A DNA stretch of 36,389 bases from an uncultured Collinsella sp. (GCA_959605475.1 CAUHFS010000023.1:1-36389), one strand, 5' to 3'. Shown: positions 10,263-18,597, counted from the first letter of the stretch. Program-made: numbers and translations. The notes: generated by a model not told the origin, from the sequence alone.

Positions 10263-11204
10263 ATGGCAGACGTCAAGAAAATCGCCACGCGTGTAAGCTA
10301 CGGCGAGGCCCTCGTCGAGCTCGCCAACGAGCACGATGACTTTGTGGTCCTCGACGCCGACCTGGCTGCTGCCACGCAGACCGGCAAGTTTAAGGCCGCC
10401 TGCCCCGATCGTTTCTTCGATGTGGGCATTGCCGAGAGCAACCTGATGGGTGTTGCCGCCGGCATCGCAACCACCGGCCGCGTCGCCTTCGCGAGCAGCT
10501 TTGCCATGTTTGCCGCCGGCCGCGCCTTTGAGCAGGTCCGCAACTCCATCGGCTATCCGCACCTTAACGTTAAGATCGGTGCCACGCACGCCGGTATCTC
10601 GGTGGGCGAGGATGGCGCCACGCACCAGTGCTGCGAGGATATCGCCCTCATGCGCGTCATCCCCGGCATGACCGTGATCGTTCCTGCCGACGACGTCGAA
10701 GCCCGCGCCGTGACGCGCGCCGCCTACGAGTGCGACGGTCCGGTGTACATGCGCTTCGCCCGTTTGGCCTCGCCGGTTATCAACGACCCCGAGACCTACA
10801 AGTTCGAGTTGGGTAAGGGCATTGTCATGCGCGAGGGCGCCGATGTGACCATCATCGCCTGCGGCCTGATGGTCGGCGAGGCTCTCGAGGCCGCCGAGCA
10901 GCTCGCTGCCGAGGGCATCGACGCCGAGGTCATCAACATGCACACCATCAAGCCCATCGACGCCGACCTGATCGTCAAGAGCGCCACCAAGACCGGCCAC
11001 GTCGTGACCGTCGAGGAGCACTCCGTGATCGGTGGCCTGGGCAGCGCCGTTGCCGACGTCCTGTGCGAGCAGTGCCCGACGCCGCTCAAGAAGATCGGTG
11101 TCAACGACACCTTCGGTGAGTCTGGCCCGGGTGCCGAGCTCCTGCACAAGTATGGCCTGGACGCCGCCAACATCGTGGCGACCACCAAGGAGTTCTTGGC
11201 ATAA
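10263..11204 (+). CDS. Transketolase, C-terminal subunit
   Basis: This 313-residue partner of the preceding gene carries the pyrimidine-binding and C-terminal transketolase domains. The conserved IAESN segment at 56-60 places the ThDP-activating glutamate at Glu58. GATHAGISVGEDGATHQ and the C-terminal domain segment GGLGSAV-DVL are also typical. ATG 10263 has GGAGAGGAG upstream, overlapping the end of the N-subunit gene. The similar family 1-deoxyxylulose-5-phosphate synthase is a single chain and does not fit. A strong hairpin follows at 11251. Confidence 0.95.
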   Translation: MADVKKIATRVSYGEALVELANEHDDFVVLDADLAAATQTGKFKAACPDRFFDVGIAESNLMGVAAGIATTGRVAFASSFAMFAAGRAFEQVRNSIGYPHLNVKIGATHAGISVGEDGATHQCCEDIALMRVIPGMTVIVPADDVEARAVTRAAYECDGPVYMRFARLASPVINDPETYKFELGKGIVMREGADVTIIACGLMVGEALEAAEQLAAEGIDAEVINMHTIKPIDADLIVKSATKTGHVVTVEEHSVIGGLGSAVADVLCEQCPTPLKKIGVNDTFGESGPGAELLHKYGLDAANIVATTKEFLA

Positions 11205-11250
11205 GGCAAGACGAGGCAAAGCATCGCTTCAGCAACCGTATGCAATCCAT

Positions 11251-11284
11251 AACAGGGGCGTTCTCAAAGAGGACGCCCCTGTTT
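11251..11284 (+). terminator. Terminator hairpin after transketolase genes
   Basis: AACAGGGGCGT (11251-11261) pairs perfectly with 11273-11283 around an 11-base loop. The T-run is short. A palindromic repeat begins two bases later at 11286. Confidence 0.7.
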
Positions 11285-11285
11285 C

Positions 11286-11352
11286 AGTTGCGGTGAAATA
11301 AGGACTGTTTTGCCAGCCTAAAGGCTCAATTAATCCGTATTTCACCGCAACT
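11286..11352. repeat. 67-bp palindromic repeat, copy A
   Basis: The arms are 22 bp (11286-11307 and 11331-11352), outer word AGTTGCGGTGAAATA, with a 23-base loop. The right arm and the last loop bases encode the C terminus of the minus-strand gene at 11326-12057. Other copies are at 12148 (inverted) and 25953. Confidence 0.85.
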
Positions 11353-12057
11353 TTCGAAGGCGTTCCCGCTTGTGCTGGCGGCGGCACGTCGATCGATTGC
11401 CGCTTGGCACAGTGCGGCAACATCGGGGGCGTCGTCGCCTTTATATGTCATGGCGAGCAGGGCGGCATCATAGATTTCGTCGTTGGTCATATCGCCGGCA
11501 ACGATGGGACAGAAGGTGAGTATCGAATCCTGCTCAGCGAGCTCGGCGAGATTGATCGTTTCGCCTGCGGCAAAGACATCGTCGAGGACGAGCGTCGCGC
11601 TCGTACAGGGAATTTGATAAATCTTGCCATCGGTGGCGATGGGGGAACCTGCCGCCTCGAGCGTGTACACACCTTGAATGAGGCTGATACCGGAACCGTC
11701 GGAGGCGACGAACTCAACTTTGTCGACCGTTATCCCGTCGACAGTCTTGCCCGTAATGTGTATCGGAACACGTGAGGCCCCGCTATCGGTATCCCAACCT
11801 GCGGCAGAGATGTTGAGCACGATAGCATGCTCCGAATGAGCCGATATAAAGTGGGAAAAAATCTGCCGCAGATAAAGAACAAAACAGCTACCGCCGATAA
11901 TGCCAATTACCAGCATGCAGGCAAGGATAACCGCAACGTGGTTCCGAGGCTTTACTCGAAGCCCAGAATCAGCAGAGATGCCATTGACGGCAGCCCCGCA
12001 CGCCGTGCAGTACCTCACGCCATCGCGCAACTCGGCCCCACAATAAGGACAATTCAT
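11326..12057 (-). CDS. Zinc-ribbon membrane protein of unknown function
   Basis: This 243-residue protein begins MNCPYCGAELRDG with a Cys-x-x-Cys pair, and a second pair follows (YCTACG), forming an N-terminal zinc ribbon. One membrane helix (about residues 43-65, VAVILACMLVIGIIGG) separates it from an exported domain of about 175 residues that I do not recognise. I chose the ATG at 12057 because GGGAGG lies 5 bases upstream on the minus strand; an in-frame ATG at 12072 would place that site inside the gene. The last eight codons (SCGEIRIN) come from a 67-bp palindromic repeat, so the original C terminus was probably different. The gene faces its neighbours on both sides and seems to be a single unit. 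Confidence 0.8.
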   Translation of the reverse strand: MNCPYCGAELRDGVRYCTACGAAVNGISADSGLRVKPRNHVAVILACMLVIGIIGGSCFVLYLRQIFSHFISAHSEHAIVLNISAAGWDTDSGASRVPIHITGKTVDGITVDKVEFVASDGSGISLIQGVYTLEAAGSPIATDGKIYQIPCTSATLVLDDVFAAGETINLAELAEQDSILTFCPIVAGDMTNDEIYDAALLAMTYKGDDAPDVAALCQAAIDRRAAASTSGNAFESCGEIRIN

Positions 12058-12147
12058 ACTAGCCTCCCACAACCATAGGCGTTCCTATCGAGGCCACTGT
12101 AAAGCGATAATTCAAATCCAAGTTGCGCAACAATGAGCCCCAATATA

Positions 12148-12214
12148 AGTTGCGGTGAAATAAGGACTGATTAGGGCTTTTAACTGCTAAAACAGTCCCT
12201 ATTTCACCGCAACT
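12148..12214. repeat. 67-bp palindromic repeat, copy B (inverted)
   Basis: Arms at 12148-12169 and 12193-12214 match with one mismatch, at the 16th base, around a 23-base loop. The loop aligns with copies A and C only when reverse-complemented, so this copy is in the opposite orientation. Confidence 0.85.
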
Positions 12215-12343
12215 TCTAAAGAGGCCGTATCAAGCAGGATTTCTATTGGGATAAGGGCTCATCCCAGCAAAGTGCAATTCAGACCCTCCCAAGCATGCAT
12301 TTGCTGCACCTAATAGAAACGCGGCGACTCCTTAGTAGCTGCA

Positions 12344-12466
12344 GGCCGCGCACAGGGTTACCTCCCAAATCTTTCCGCAGGACGGAGGCGCCCCCGCCGC
12401 GCGAAGCGCGCAGCGGGGGCTCCGACATGTCCGAGGACGATTTGGAGAGTAGCCCTGTGCCCGGCC
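12344..12466. other. Long nested hairpin, candidate structured RNA or mobile palindrome
   Basis: Four nested stems are visible. GGCCG-c-GCACAGGG (12344-12357) pairs with CCCTGTGC-c-CGGCC (12453-12466) and is extended by TTA/TAG. CTC-CCAAATC (12362-12371) pairs with GATTTGG-a-GAG (12439-12449). GGAC-GGAG (12380-12387) pairs with CTCCG and GTCC (12420-12432). The apical stem is GCCCCCGC-c-GCGCG (12390-12403) with CGCGC-a-GCGGGGGC (12407-12420). It lies between a membrane-protein gene and ftsE, has no open reading frame of note, and matches no RNA family I know. It could be a non-coding RNA on either strand, a leader, or a mobile palindrome. The remainder of 12073-12570 shows only the repeat at 12148 and a promoter. 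Confidence 0.5.
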
Positions 12467-12516
12467 GACGGGATCCCTAAGCACGCCATGCTTCTTATGT
12501 GCAGCAAAGCTAATGC

Positions 12517-12525
12517 TGCTAAAAT
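12517..12525 (+). promoter_or_regulatory. Extended -10 promoter for ftsEX
   Basis: TGCTAAAAT is an extended -10 about 45 bases before the ftsE start. It overlaps a GCAGCA/TGCTGC inverted repeat (12501-12519). No clear -35 is present. Confidence 0.4.
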
Positions 12526-12570
12526 ACAAAGCGCTCATGTAGTTTAAACGCACGACGATAAGGAGCACCA

Positions 12571-13791
12571 GTGGGTAACCACTTCCGTACTTCCGGTGCG
12601 GGCGATGATGCCCCCAAGACGCAGACAGGCGTCCAGGGCAGTCGTTTCGCCACTCCGGATTCAGAGGGCCAGCCTGTTGCTCAGGCCCCCGCTCAGCCGG
12701 CAGATCAGGCACAGCCGGCATCTGATCCCTTTGCCTACAATCCAACCAGCGATGTCGCGCTTTCCGGCACGGCGGGTTTTGAGCCCGTTCAGGCCGTGAC
12801 CGCTCGGGTGGAGCAGCCTCAGGCTGGTGCCGCCACGCCGCAGCCTACCATGGCCGGCATTCCCGACCCCTTGGCCCCTGCGACGCCGGCTCCTCAGCCT
12901 GCGCAGTCCGGTCTCTTTGCCGCTATTCCCGACCCCACGCAGCCTGCTGCCCCGGTGGTCGAGAGCGATCAGGCCGCCGAGGTCGCAAGCCTCGATAACG
13001 CGCTCAACAACCCCGATTTCACGTCGGTGTTTGCGCCTATCGATCCGCAGGCCAGCCGCAAGAAGATGGCCAAGCAGGCCGGTGTCGAGCCCGTCATCCT
13101 TATGGAGCATGTCACCAAGATCTATCCGGCACAGCCCAACAAGCCTGCACTCGACGACATCAACATCGAGATCTATCCGGGCGAGTTCGTCTTCCTGGTC
13201 GGTCACTCCGGCTCGGGTAAGACCACGCTGCTGTCGACGCTCAACCGCGACGTCAAGCCGACGAGCGGCCGCATCCTGGTTGCCGGTCAGGACCTCATGA
13301 AGATCAAGAACCGCAAGGTTCCGTTCCTGCGCCGCCAGATTGGCGCCGTGTTCCAGGACTTTAAGCTTCTGCCGCAAAAGACCGCCTACGAAAACGTGGC
13401 GTTTGCCCTTCAGTGCATCGGCAAGCCCAAGGGCGTCATTCGCAGCCAGGTGCCCGAGGTGCTGCGTCTGGTCGGTCTGGCCGATCAGATGGACTCGCTG
13501 CCCGACCAGCTTTCCGGTGGCGAGCAGCAGCGCGTTGCCGTCGCCCGCGCTATGGTCAACCGTCCGCCGCTGCTGATCTGCGACGAGCCCACGGGTAACC
13601 TCGACCCGGCGATCTCGCTGGGCATCATGAAGCTGCTCGAGCGTATTAACCGCACCGGCACCACCGTGATCGTCGCCACGCACGACCGCGAGATGGTCGA
13701 TAGCATGCACCGTCGCGTGATCGCCCTCGAGGGCGGCCACGTTATCCGCGACCAGGAGAGGGGAGGTTACGGCAACTATGGCACCAACTAA
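12571..13791 (+). CDS. ftsE: Cell division ATPase FtsE with long disordered N-terminal extension
   Basis: FtsE is the ATPase of the FtsEX complex, which sits at the division septum and activates peptidoglycan hydrolases. The ABC domain covers about residues 174-400, with P-loop GHSGSGKT (211-218), signature LSGGEQQ (314-320), Walker B LLICDEP (334-340) and THD switch histidine. FtsE is usually about 220-230 residues. Here residues 1-170 are a Pro/Ala/Gln-rich, probably disordered leader. The start is GTG 12571, with AGGAG 5 bases upstream. No internal ATG in the leader is preceded by an equally good site, which supports the long form. The 3' end overlaps ftsX by 14 bases. Confidence 0.95.
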   Translation: MGNHFRTSGAGDDAPKTQTGVQGSRFATPDSEGQPVAQAPAQPADQAQPASDPFAYNPTSDVALSGTAGFEPVQAVTARVEQPQAGAATPQPTMAGIPDPLAPATPAPQPAQSGLFAAIPDPTQPAAPVVESDQAAEVASLDNALNNPDFTSVFAPIDPQASRKKMAKQAGVEPVILMEHVTKIYPAQPNKPALDDINIEIYPGEFVFLVGHSGSGKTTLLSTLNRDVKPTSGRILVAGQDLMKIKNRKVPFLRRQIGAVFQDFKLLPQKTAYENVAFALQCIGKPKGVIRSQVPEVLRLVGLADQMDSLPDQLSGGEQQRVAVARAMVNRPPLLICDEPTGNLDPAISLGIMKLLERINRTGTTVIVATHDREMVDSMHRRVIALEGGHVIRDQERGGYGNYGTN

Positions 13792-14698
13792 CGTGGGCTA
13801 CTCCTTCAAAGAGGCAATCAGCCACTTCTTCCGTAACTGGACTACCTCGCTCGGCGCCGTCATCACGATCTTCCTTTCGCTGTTTATCATCGGCCTGTTC
13901 ATCATGGGCTCCGCGATGCTGAACTCCGTGATCGGCACCGTCGAGGATCAGGTTGTCATCAACGCGTTCATTAGTGATGACGCCGATCAGGCCGATGTTC
14001 AGGCTTTTGAAGCCGAGCTTAAGACATGGAATAACGTCAAGTCCGTGACCTATAAGGACAAGGACGACGCGCTGGCCGAGTATACGAGCAAGATGTCGGG
14101 CAACGCCGACGCCACCATGAGCGCGCTCGATGGCCAGAACCCGCTGCCGGCTTCGTTTGCAATTGAGATGGACGATCCGTCCAAGGTCGAGAGCACGGCA
14201 GAGAAGCTCAAGAAGGATGCCGATTTCCAGAAGATCGCGGATGACGGCGACGTCAACGCGAGCGTGCTGTACGGCCAGGAGGAAGTGAGCCGCCTGTTCC
14301 AGGTGACCAACTACATCCGCATCGCCGCCGTGGTGCTCGTTGGCCTTCTGACCTTTATCGCTTTCATTTTCATCAACAACACGATTCGCCTATCCATCAC
14401 GGCGCGTCGTCGTGAGATTGCGATTATGCGTCTGGTCGGCGCCAGCAACGGCTTCATTCGCGGCCCGTTTATCACCGAGGGCGTACTGCAGGCCATTTTG
14501 GGCTCGCTGCTTTCCATCGGCGTTCTGGAGCTGCTGCGCAACCTGATGATTCCGCGTCTGCAGGAGAGCATCGGCTGGATGTCGTTTGTCCTGCCGATGC
14601 AGTACTACTTGGTGACCTATGCTGCGCTGATTCTGGTCGGCGTGATTATCGGTCTCTTTGGTTCTGCCATCGCCATGCGCCGCTACCTGCGCGTGTAG
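13778..14698 (+). CDS. ftsX: Cell division protein FtsX
   Basis: FtsX is the membrane partner of FtsE and passes its ATPase cycle to extracellular wall hydrolases. The 306 residues follow the family plan: a short cytoplasmic start, one helix (about 22-46), an extracellular domain (about 47-178), then three helices near 183-205, 230-255 and 275-300. The cytoplasmic motif RREIAIMRLVGASNGFIRGPF is the characteristic coupling region. ATG 13778 lies inside the end of ftsE with GAGAGGGGAGG upstream, so the two are translated together. A terminator follows. Confidence 0.96.
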   Translation: MAPTNVGYSFKEAISHFFRNWTTSLGAVITIFLSLFIIGLFIMGSAMLNSVIGTVEDQVVINAFISDDADQADVQAFEAELKTWNNVKSVTYKDKDDALAEYTSKMSGNADATMSALDGQNPLPASFAIEMDDPSKVESTAEKLKKDADFQKIADDGDVNASVLYGQEEVSRLFQVTNYIRIAAVVLVGLLTFIAFIFINNTIRLSITARRREIAIMRLVGASNGFIRGPFITEGVLQAILGSLLSIGVLELLRNLMIPRLQESIGWMSFVLPMQYYLVTYAALILVGVIIGLFGSAIAMRRYLRV

Positions 14699-14723
14699 GC
14701 ATGCCTGGAATTCATCCCTTCCA

Positions 14724-14756
14724 ACGGGTCGTCTCTTATGGGGCGGCCCGTTTTTT
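14724..14756 (+). terminator. ftsEX terminator
   Basis: ACGGGTCG (14724-14731) pairs with CGGCCCGT (14744-14751), with one wobble pair, and is followed by a T-run to 14756. Confidence 0.88.
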
Positions 14757-14833
14757 GATCCCTAGGGGACGGCAGGAAAGCGAATCATTTGGGTAGACTC
14801 TTTGGAGTTCGCAATCGATAGTTAGGAGGCGCC

Positions 14834-16969
14834 ATGGGGCGCAATAACAAGCATAAGCGTGGAGCTCGCAATAAGCGCGGGCCGGTGCGCAGCGAGCGCC
14901 GTCCGAGCCTGACCGGACGCGTGCAGCTCCATGAGCACAGTGCCTATGTCATAACCGAGAATGGCGACTACAAGGTCATGGGCCGCGGTAAGCGCGAGAT
15001 CATGGACGGCGATACCGTTGCCGTGAGCATTAAGAACAGCCCGCATGGCGAGCGTCGCGCCGTGATCGAGGGCGTGGTTGAGCGCGCAGCTATAAGCGTG
15101 GTGGGCACGTACCAGACCGCCGGTCCGCTCGGTGTGATTGAGCCGCTCGATTCGCGCCTGAAGGCCGACTTCTTCATTTTGCCCGAGGATACCTCGGCGG
15201 ATCGTCTGGGTGTCCACCCGGGTGATGCTGTTGTCGCGCGCATTTTGACCTACCCGACGCGCCTGGAATCGGGCACTGTGACGATCGAACGCCGCATTGG
15301 CGGAGATGACGCGCCCGATTTGGGCGTTCAATATGTGATGGCGCGTTACGGCTATACCGATAGCTATCCCGAGGCCGCGCTAGACGAGGCCGAGGGGCTT
15401 TCGCTCGATGTGTCCGCGGCGCTTAAGGACCCGCTCCGCCGCGATCTGCGCGACCGCTTTGTCATCACGATCGACCCAGTCGACGCGCGCGACTTTGACG
15501 ATGCCATTTCGTTGGAGCGCACGCCCGAGGGTGGCTACAAGCTGGGTGTGCATATCGCCGACGTTTCACACTATGTGGCTTGGGACGGGCATATCGATCT
15601 TGAGGCTCGCCATCGTACGACATCGGTGTATCTGGCCGATCGCGTGCTTCCCATGCTGCCCGAACGCCTGTCCTGTGACCTGTGCTCGCTTCGCCCTGAC
15701 AAGGACCGTCTTGCGTTTACCGTTGACATTGAGCTCGATGCGCAGGGTCGCGTGCGGCATTACGATCCGTACCCCAGCGTGATTCGCTCGCGTGTGCGTA
15801 TGGACTATGACGGCGCCGAGGCGCTGCTGGTGCGTGCCGGCGCGGTTGAGTATTCGGTGCTGGAGGGTGCGGCCGAGGATGTTGCGGCTGCCGAGACCTC
15901 GCGCGAGGAAGCGCTTGAGCGCGGTCTTGCGTGCGAGGAGGCCGCCCGCGGCTACAACGTCGACCTCGGCGATTTCCTTGTCGCCGCCAACGAACTCGCC
16001 GAACTCCGCCGTCGTATCCGTCGCGCCCGCGGCTCAGTCGATTTTGACACGGCCGAGATTCGTGCCCTGTTGGATGAGGACGGAGTACCCGTGCAGATTG
16101 TGGCACGTGAGCGTTCGTGTGCCACGTCGCTTATCGAGGAAGCCATGCTGCTCGCCAACGAGTGCGTTGCAGAGTGGCTGGCAGACCGTGATATCGAGGC
16201 CTGCTATCGCGTGCATGAGGATCCGAGCCCCGATAGCCTGCACGGTGCCGCCGTTGCGCTGGCGCAGCTAGGCATCATCGACGATCGCCGTGCTGCCGGT
16301 ATTGCCCTGGGGAGTCCCGATGAGCTGCAGGCTGCAGTCGATGCTGCCGCCGGTACGGCCAACGCACCGCTCGTCAACACGCTGCTTCTGCGCAGCATGC
16401 AGCGCGCGCTGTACAAGCCGCGCAACGAGGGCCACTTTGCGCTCGCCGCGCCGTGCTACTGTCACTTTACGAGTCCCATCCGTCGCTACCCCGATCTGGT
16501 GGTGCACCGCGTGCTCAAACTGCAGTTGGCCTATGAGCAGCTCGGCGGCAAGGACGCCTTGGTCCGTACGCCGCGGCTGATCGGCAAGGGGCGCGAGTCG
16601 CTGCCGCGCATTCTGCCGCAGATCTGCCGCGCATGCAGCGATGCCGAGCGCGCGGCAGATGCCGCCAGCCATGCGACGCAAAAGATCAAGATTGCCCAGT
16701 ACTATGAGGACCGTCTGGGCGAGCGCTATGCCGGAACCGTCTCGTGGGTTAGCAGCATGGGCCTCTTTGTGCGCTTGGACCTAACGCAGGTCGAAGGCTT
16801 GGTTTCGATCAAGAGCCTGGGCAACGAGTGGTTCGAGTTCGACGAGGACGCGCTTACGCTGACGGGCGCCGACACGGGGACTCGTTACGAGCTGGGGCAG
16901 CGCGTGATCATCGAGGTCTCGCGCGTCAATACCACGCGTGGGCACTTGGACTTTAAGCTTATCCATTAG
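14834..16969 (+). CDS. rnr: Ribonuclease R (RNB-family 3'-5' exoribonuclease)
   Basis: This enzyme degrades structured RNA from the 3' end and takes part in mRNA decay, rRNA quality control and trans-translation. The 711 residues contain a basic start, N-terminal cold-shock-like domains, the RNB catalytic core with IDPVDARDFDDAISLE (about 213-228, metal-binding aspartates), the HFTSPIRRYPDL motif, and a C-terminal S1 domain (about 630-708) ending DFKLI. It is shorter than E. coli RNase R (about 813), mainly through shorter ends. ATG 14834 has TAGGAGG upstream. The related RNase II is the alternative; the basic N terminus and order of domains favour RNase R. Confidence 0.93.
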   Translation: MGRNNKHKRGARNKRGPVRSERRPSLTGRVQLHEHSAYVITENGDYKVMGRGKREIMDGDTVAVSIKNSPHGERRAVIEGVVERAAISVVGTYQTAGPLGVIEPLDSRLKADFFILPEDTSADRLGVHPGDAVVARILTYPTRLESGTVTIERRIGGDDAPDLGVQYVMARYGYTDSYPEAALDEAEGLSLDVSAALKDPLRRDLRDRFVITIDPVDARDFDDAISLERTPEGGYKLGVHIADVSHYVAWDGHIDLEARHRTTSVYLADRVLPMLPERLSCDLCSLRPDKDRLAFTVDIELDAQGRVRHYDPYPSVIRSRVRMDYDGAEALLVRAGAVEYSVLEGAAEDVAAAETSREEALERGLACEEAARGYNVDLGDFLVAANELAELRRRIRRARGSVDFDTAEIRALLDEDGVPVQIVARERSCATSLIEEAMLLANECVAEWLADRDIEACYRVHEDPSPDSLHGAAVALAQLGIIDDRRAAGIALGSPDELQAAVDAAAGTANAPLVNTLLLRSMQRALYKPRNEGHFALAAPCYCHFTSPIRRYPDLVVHRVLKLQLAYEQLGGKDALVRTPRLIGKGRESLPRILPQICRACSDAERAADAASHATQKIKIAQYYEDRLGERYAGTVSWVSSMGLFVRLDLTQVEGLVSIKSLGNEWFEFDEDALTLTGADTGTRYELGQRVIIEVSRVNTTRGHLDFKLIH

Positions 16970-16994
16970 CCAAATCCCGACTCATGGTGGGGGA

Positions 16995-17029
16995 GCGGAG
17001 GGCGGCCTTTCGGGACCGCCCTCCGCATT
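16995..17029 (+). terminator. rnr terminator
   Basis: GCGGAGGGCGG (16995-17005) pairs perfectly with 17016-17026. Only ATTT follows, so the T-tract is weak. Confidence 0.75.
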
Positions 17030-17089
17030 TGAATCGTGGCTACCTTGCCGTCTGCTCGGCCGCCCGCTTACCTGCTATTTGAGAGGTAA

Positions 17090-17126
17090 AACCTACCAAA
17101 ATAAACCTGTCCCTTTTTGGCAGGTT
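17090..17126. repeat. 37-bp palindromic element, copy 2
   Basis: AACCTACC (17090-17097) and GGCAGGTT (17119-17126) flank a 21-base loop starting AAAATAAACCTGT. Arms and loop have the same lengths as the copy at 4080. It ends 20 bases before the recombinase start. Confidence 0.55.
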
Positions 17127-17146
17127 TACAAGAAAGCGGGGATGAG

Positions 17147-17752
17147 ATGGCGACGGTGTACGGTTATGCGCGGGTGAGTTCGCGCGATCAGAACCTTAAT
17201 CGGCAGCTGGATGCGCTGGGCGCCTATGGCGTGGGCTCGGCGAATATTTATGCCGACCATGCGAGCGGCAAGGACTTCGATCGACCGCGCTATCGCGAGC
17301 TGCTGCACGTCCTGGGAGACGGGGACGTGCTGGTGGTGCTTTCTATCGACCGACTTGGCCGTAATTACTCCGAGATTCTTGAGGAATGGCGACGCATTAC
17401 CAAGGAGCTCGGGGTTGCCATTGTGGTGTTGGACATGCCATTGCTTGACACGCGCGTCAGGGCCAGCGGCACGCCGGATGTGACCAACACCCTGATTGCC
17501 GATATTGTGCTGCAACTGCTGAGCTACGTGGCGCAGGTGGAGCGCGAGAATATCCATCGGCGCCAGGCGGAGGGAATTGCAGCGGCGCGGGCGCGAGGGG
17601 TCCGTTTCGGTCGACCTCGCAAGCCGTGCCCTCCTCAGTTTGAGCTGGTGCGCGATAGCTATGAGGCAGGCGATATTACCCGCAGCCAGGCAGCAAAGTG
17701 CCTGGGCGTGTGCGTGGGGACGTTCGATCGCTGGATGCGCGAGGCGGGGTAG
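17147..17752 (+). CDS. Small serine recombinase (resolvase/invertase family)
   Basis: This 201-residue site-specific recombinase cuts and rejoins DNA through a serine-DNA link. The N-terminal catalytic domain opens VYGYARVSSRDQN with Arg9 and the likely nucleophile Ser11. The family arginines appear in IDRLGRNYSEI, and LLSYVAQVERENIHRRQAEGI is the long helix E. A short C-terminal helix-turn-helix (about 168-200, ITRSQAAKCLGV) binds the target. The size matches resolvases and Hin-type invertases, not large serine integrases. I chose ATG 17147; a TTG at 17117 would lie in the upstream hairpin. No invertible segment or transposase is visible beside it, so its target is unknown. Its presence suggests mobile or phase-variable DNA. 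Confidence 0.9.
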   Translation: MATVYGYARVSSRDQNLNRQLDALGAYGVGSANIYADHASGKDFDRPRYRELLHVLGDGDVLVVLSIDRLGRNYSEILEEWRRITKELGVAIVVLDMPLLDTRVRASGTPDVTNTLIADIVLQLLSYVAQVERENIHRRQAEGIAAARARGVRFGRPRKPCPPQFELVRDSYEAGDITRSQAAKCLGVCVGTFDRWMREAG

Positions 17753-17856
17753 GGGTTTGCGTCGCTTTGTCGCTTCCTGTTGCGATTCAAATTTTGATAC
17801 GGTGACGATGCCATTTGGGGCTACACTCGCTGATATTCAAAAAAGGAGGTTGGCCC

Positions 17857-18438
17857 TTGGCGCGCATAAAACAAATAATCGGATGGACCGCGATCATTCT
17901 GTTCGCTGCAACGCTGGCGGGTATCTGGGTGCTGACGGAGCAAAATGCGGTGGAGACGTCGTTGCTGAGCGAGTCCACCGCGCGTGTGGTGGAGGGTCAG
18001 GCCACGGGCGTTCAGGCTGCCGATGCCACGGGTGAAGCCCAGGCGGAGAACGGAATGACCGGGGGAACCGATTCGGCTGCCTCGAATGTCCGGTCTGGCC
18101 GACTTGCTTCCATTCGCATGTGGGCGGGCACGAACGTCCGTCGCGTTGCCCATACCGTAGAGTTTTTCTTCGTCGGATTGTTCGCCTCGGTGGTCGTGGT
18201 TTGCTTTTCCAAGCGTCCGTGGAGCGTATGCTCCCGTTGCGTGCCCGTGTTGCTCTTTTGCGCCGTCTGCTCCGTTGGCGATCAGGTACATAAGATCTTT
18301 GTTCCTGGCAGGCATTTCGACGTTATCGATTTAGGATTCGATGCTGCGGGCTATGTCACCGCCATGCTGTTGGTATTGCTGGCAGCGGCGTTGGTGCGCT
18401 ATGCGACTCGGCCGATCGGCGCCCATGCGAGGCGCTAG
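17857..18438 (+). CDS. VanZ family membrane protein
   Basis: This 193-residue membrane protein matches the VanZ family, linked in some bacteria to glycopeptide tolerance but mostly of unknown role. VRRVAHTVEFFFVG and SVGDQVHKIFVPGRHFDVID are the family signatures. Helices are seen at about residues 5-25, 103-122, 130-148 and 165-185. An unusual hydrophilic Ala/Gly-rich insert (about 35-85) lies between the first helix and the core. The start is TTG 17857, with a strong AAAGGAGGT 6 bases upstream; no ATG or GTG fits as well. Confidence 0.75.
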   Translation: MARIKQIIGWTAIILFAATLAGIWVLTEQNAVETSLLSESTARVVEGQATGVQAADATGEAQAENGMTGGTDSAASNVRSGRLASIRMWAGTNVRRVAHTVEFFFVGLFASVVVVCFSKRPWSVCSRCVPVLLFCAVCSVGDQVHKIFVPGRHFDVIDLGFDAAGYVTAMLLVLLAAALVRYATRPIGAHARR

Positions 18439-18519
18439 CCGGTAACAAACCCGTTTCTGATAATGCGACCTTGTTGAATTATTTTGTGTCGCGCGTATTT
18501 CCGAGCGGTCGGATTTGAG

Positions 18520-18546
18520 GGGCGAGCGGTAGAACGCTCGCCCTTT
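18520..18546 (+). terminator. Terminator hairpin after VanZ gene
   Basis: GGGCGAGCG (18520-18528) pairs with CGCTCGCCC (18535-18543) and is followed by TTT. Confidence 0.65.
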
Positions 18547-18568
18547 GTGCGCCACGATGCGGCACAAT

Positions 18569-18597
18569 GTACCGTAAAAGCTGTTTATATCCGGTAC
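18569..18597. promoter_or_regulatory. Spaced inverted repeat upstream of the MurNAc locus
   Basis: GTACCG (18569-18574) and CGGTAC (18592-18597) frame an AT-rich core holding TTTATA, 46 bases before the regulator start. The position fits an operator, perhaps for the RpiR-type protein itself. This is weak evidence. Confidence 0.3.

Noticed and set aside
12344..12466. Nested-stem element as SRP RNA, 6S RNA or a THF riboswitch (GGAGAGTAG word)
   Set aside because: The SRP apical motif is missing, it is too short for 6S, and the sequence after GGAGAGTAG does not follow the THF consensus.
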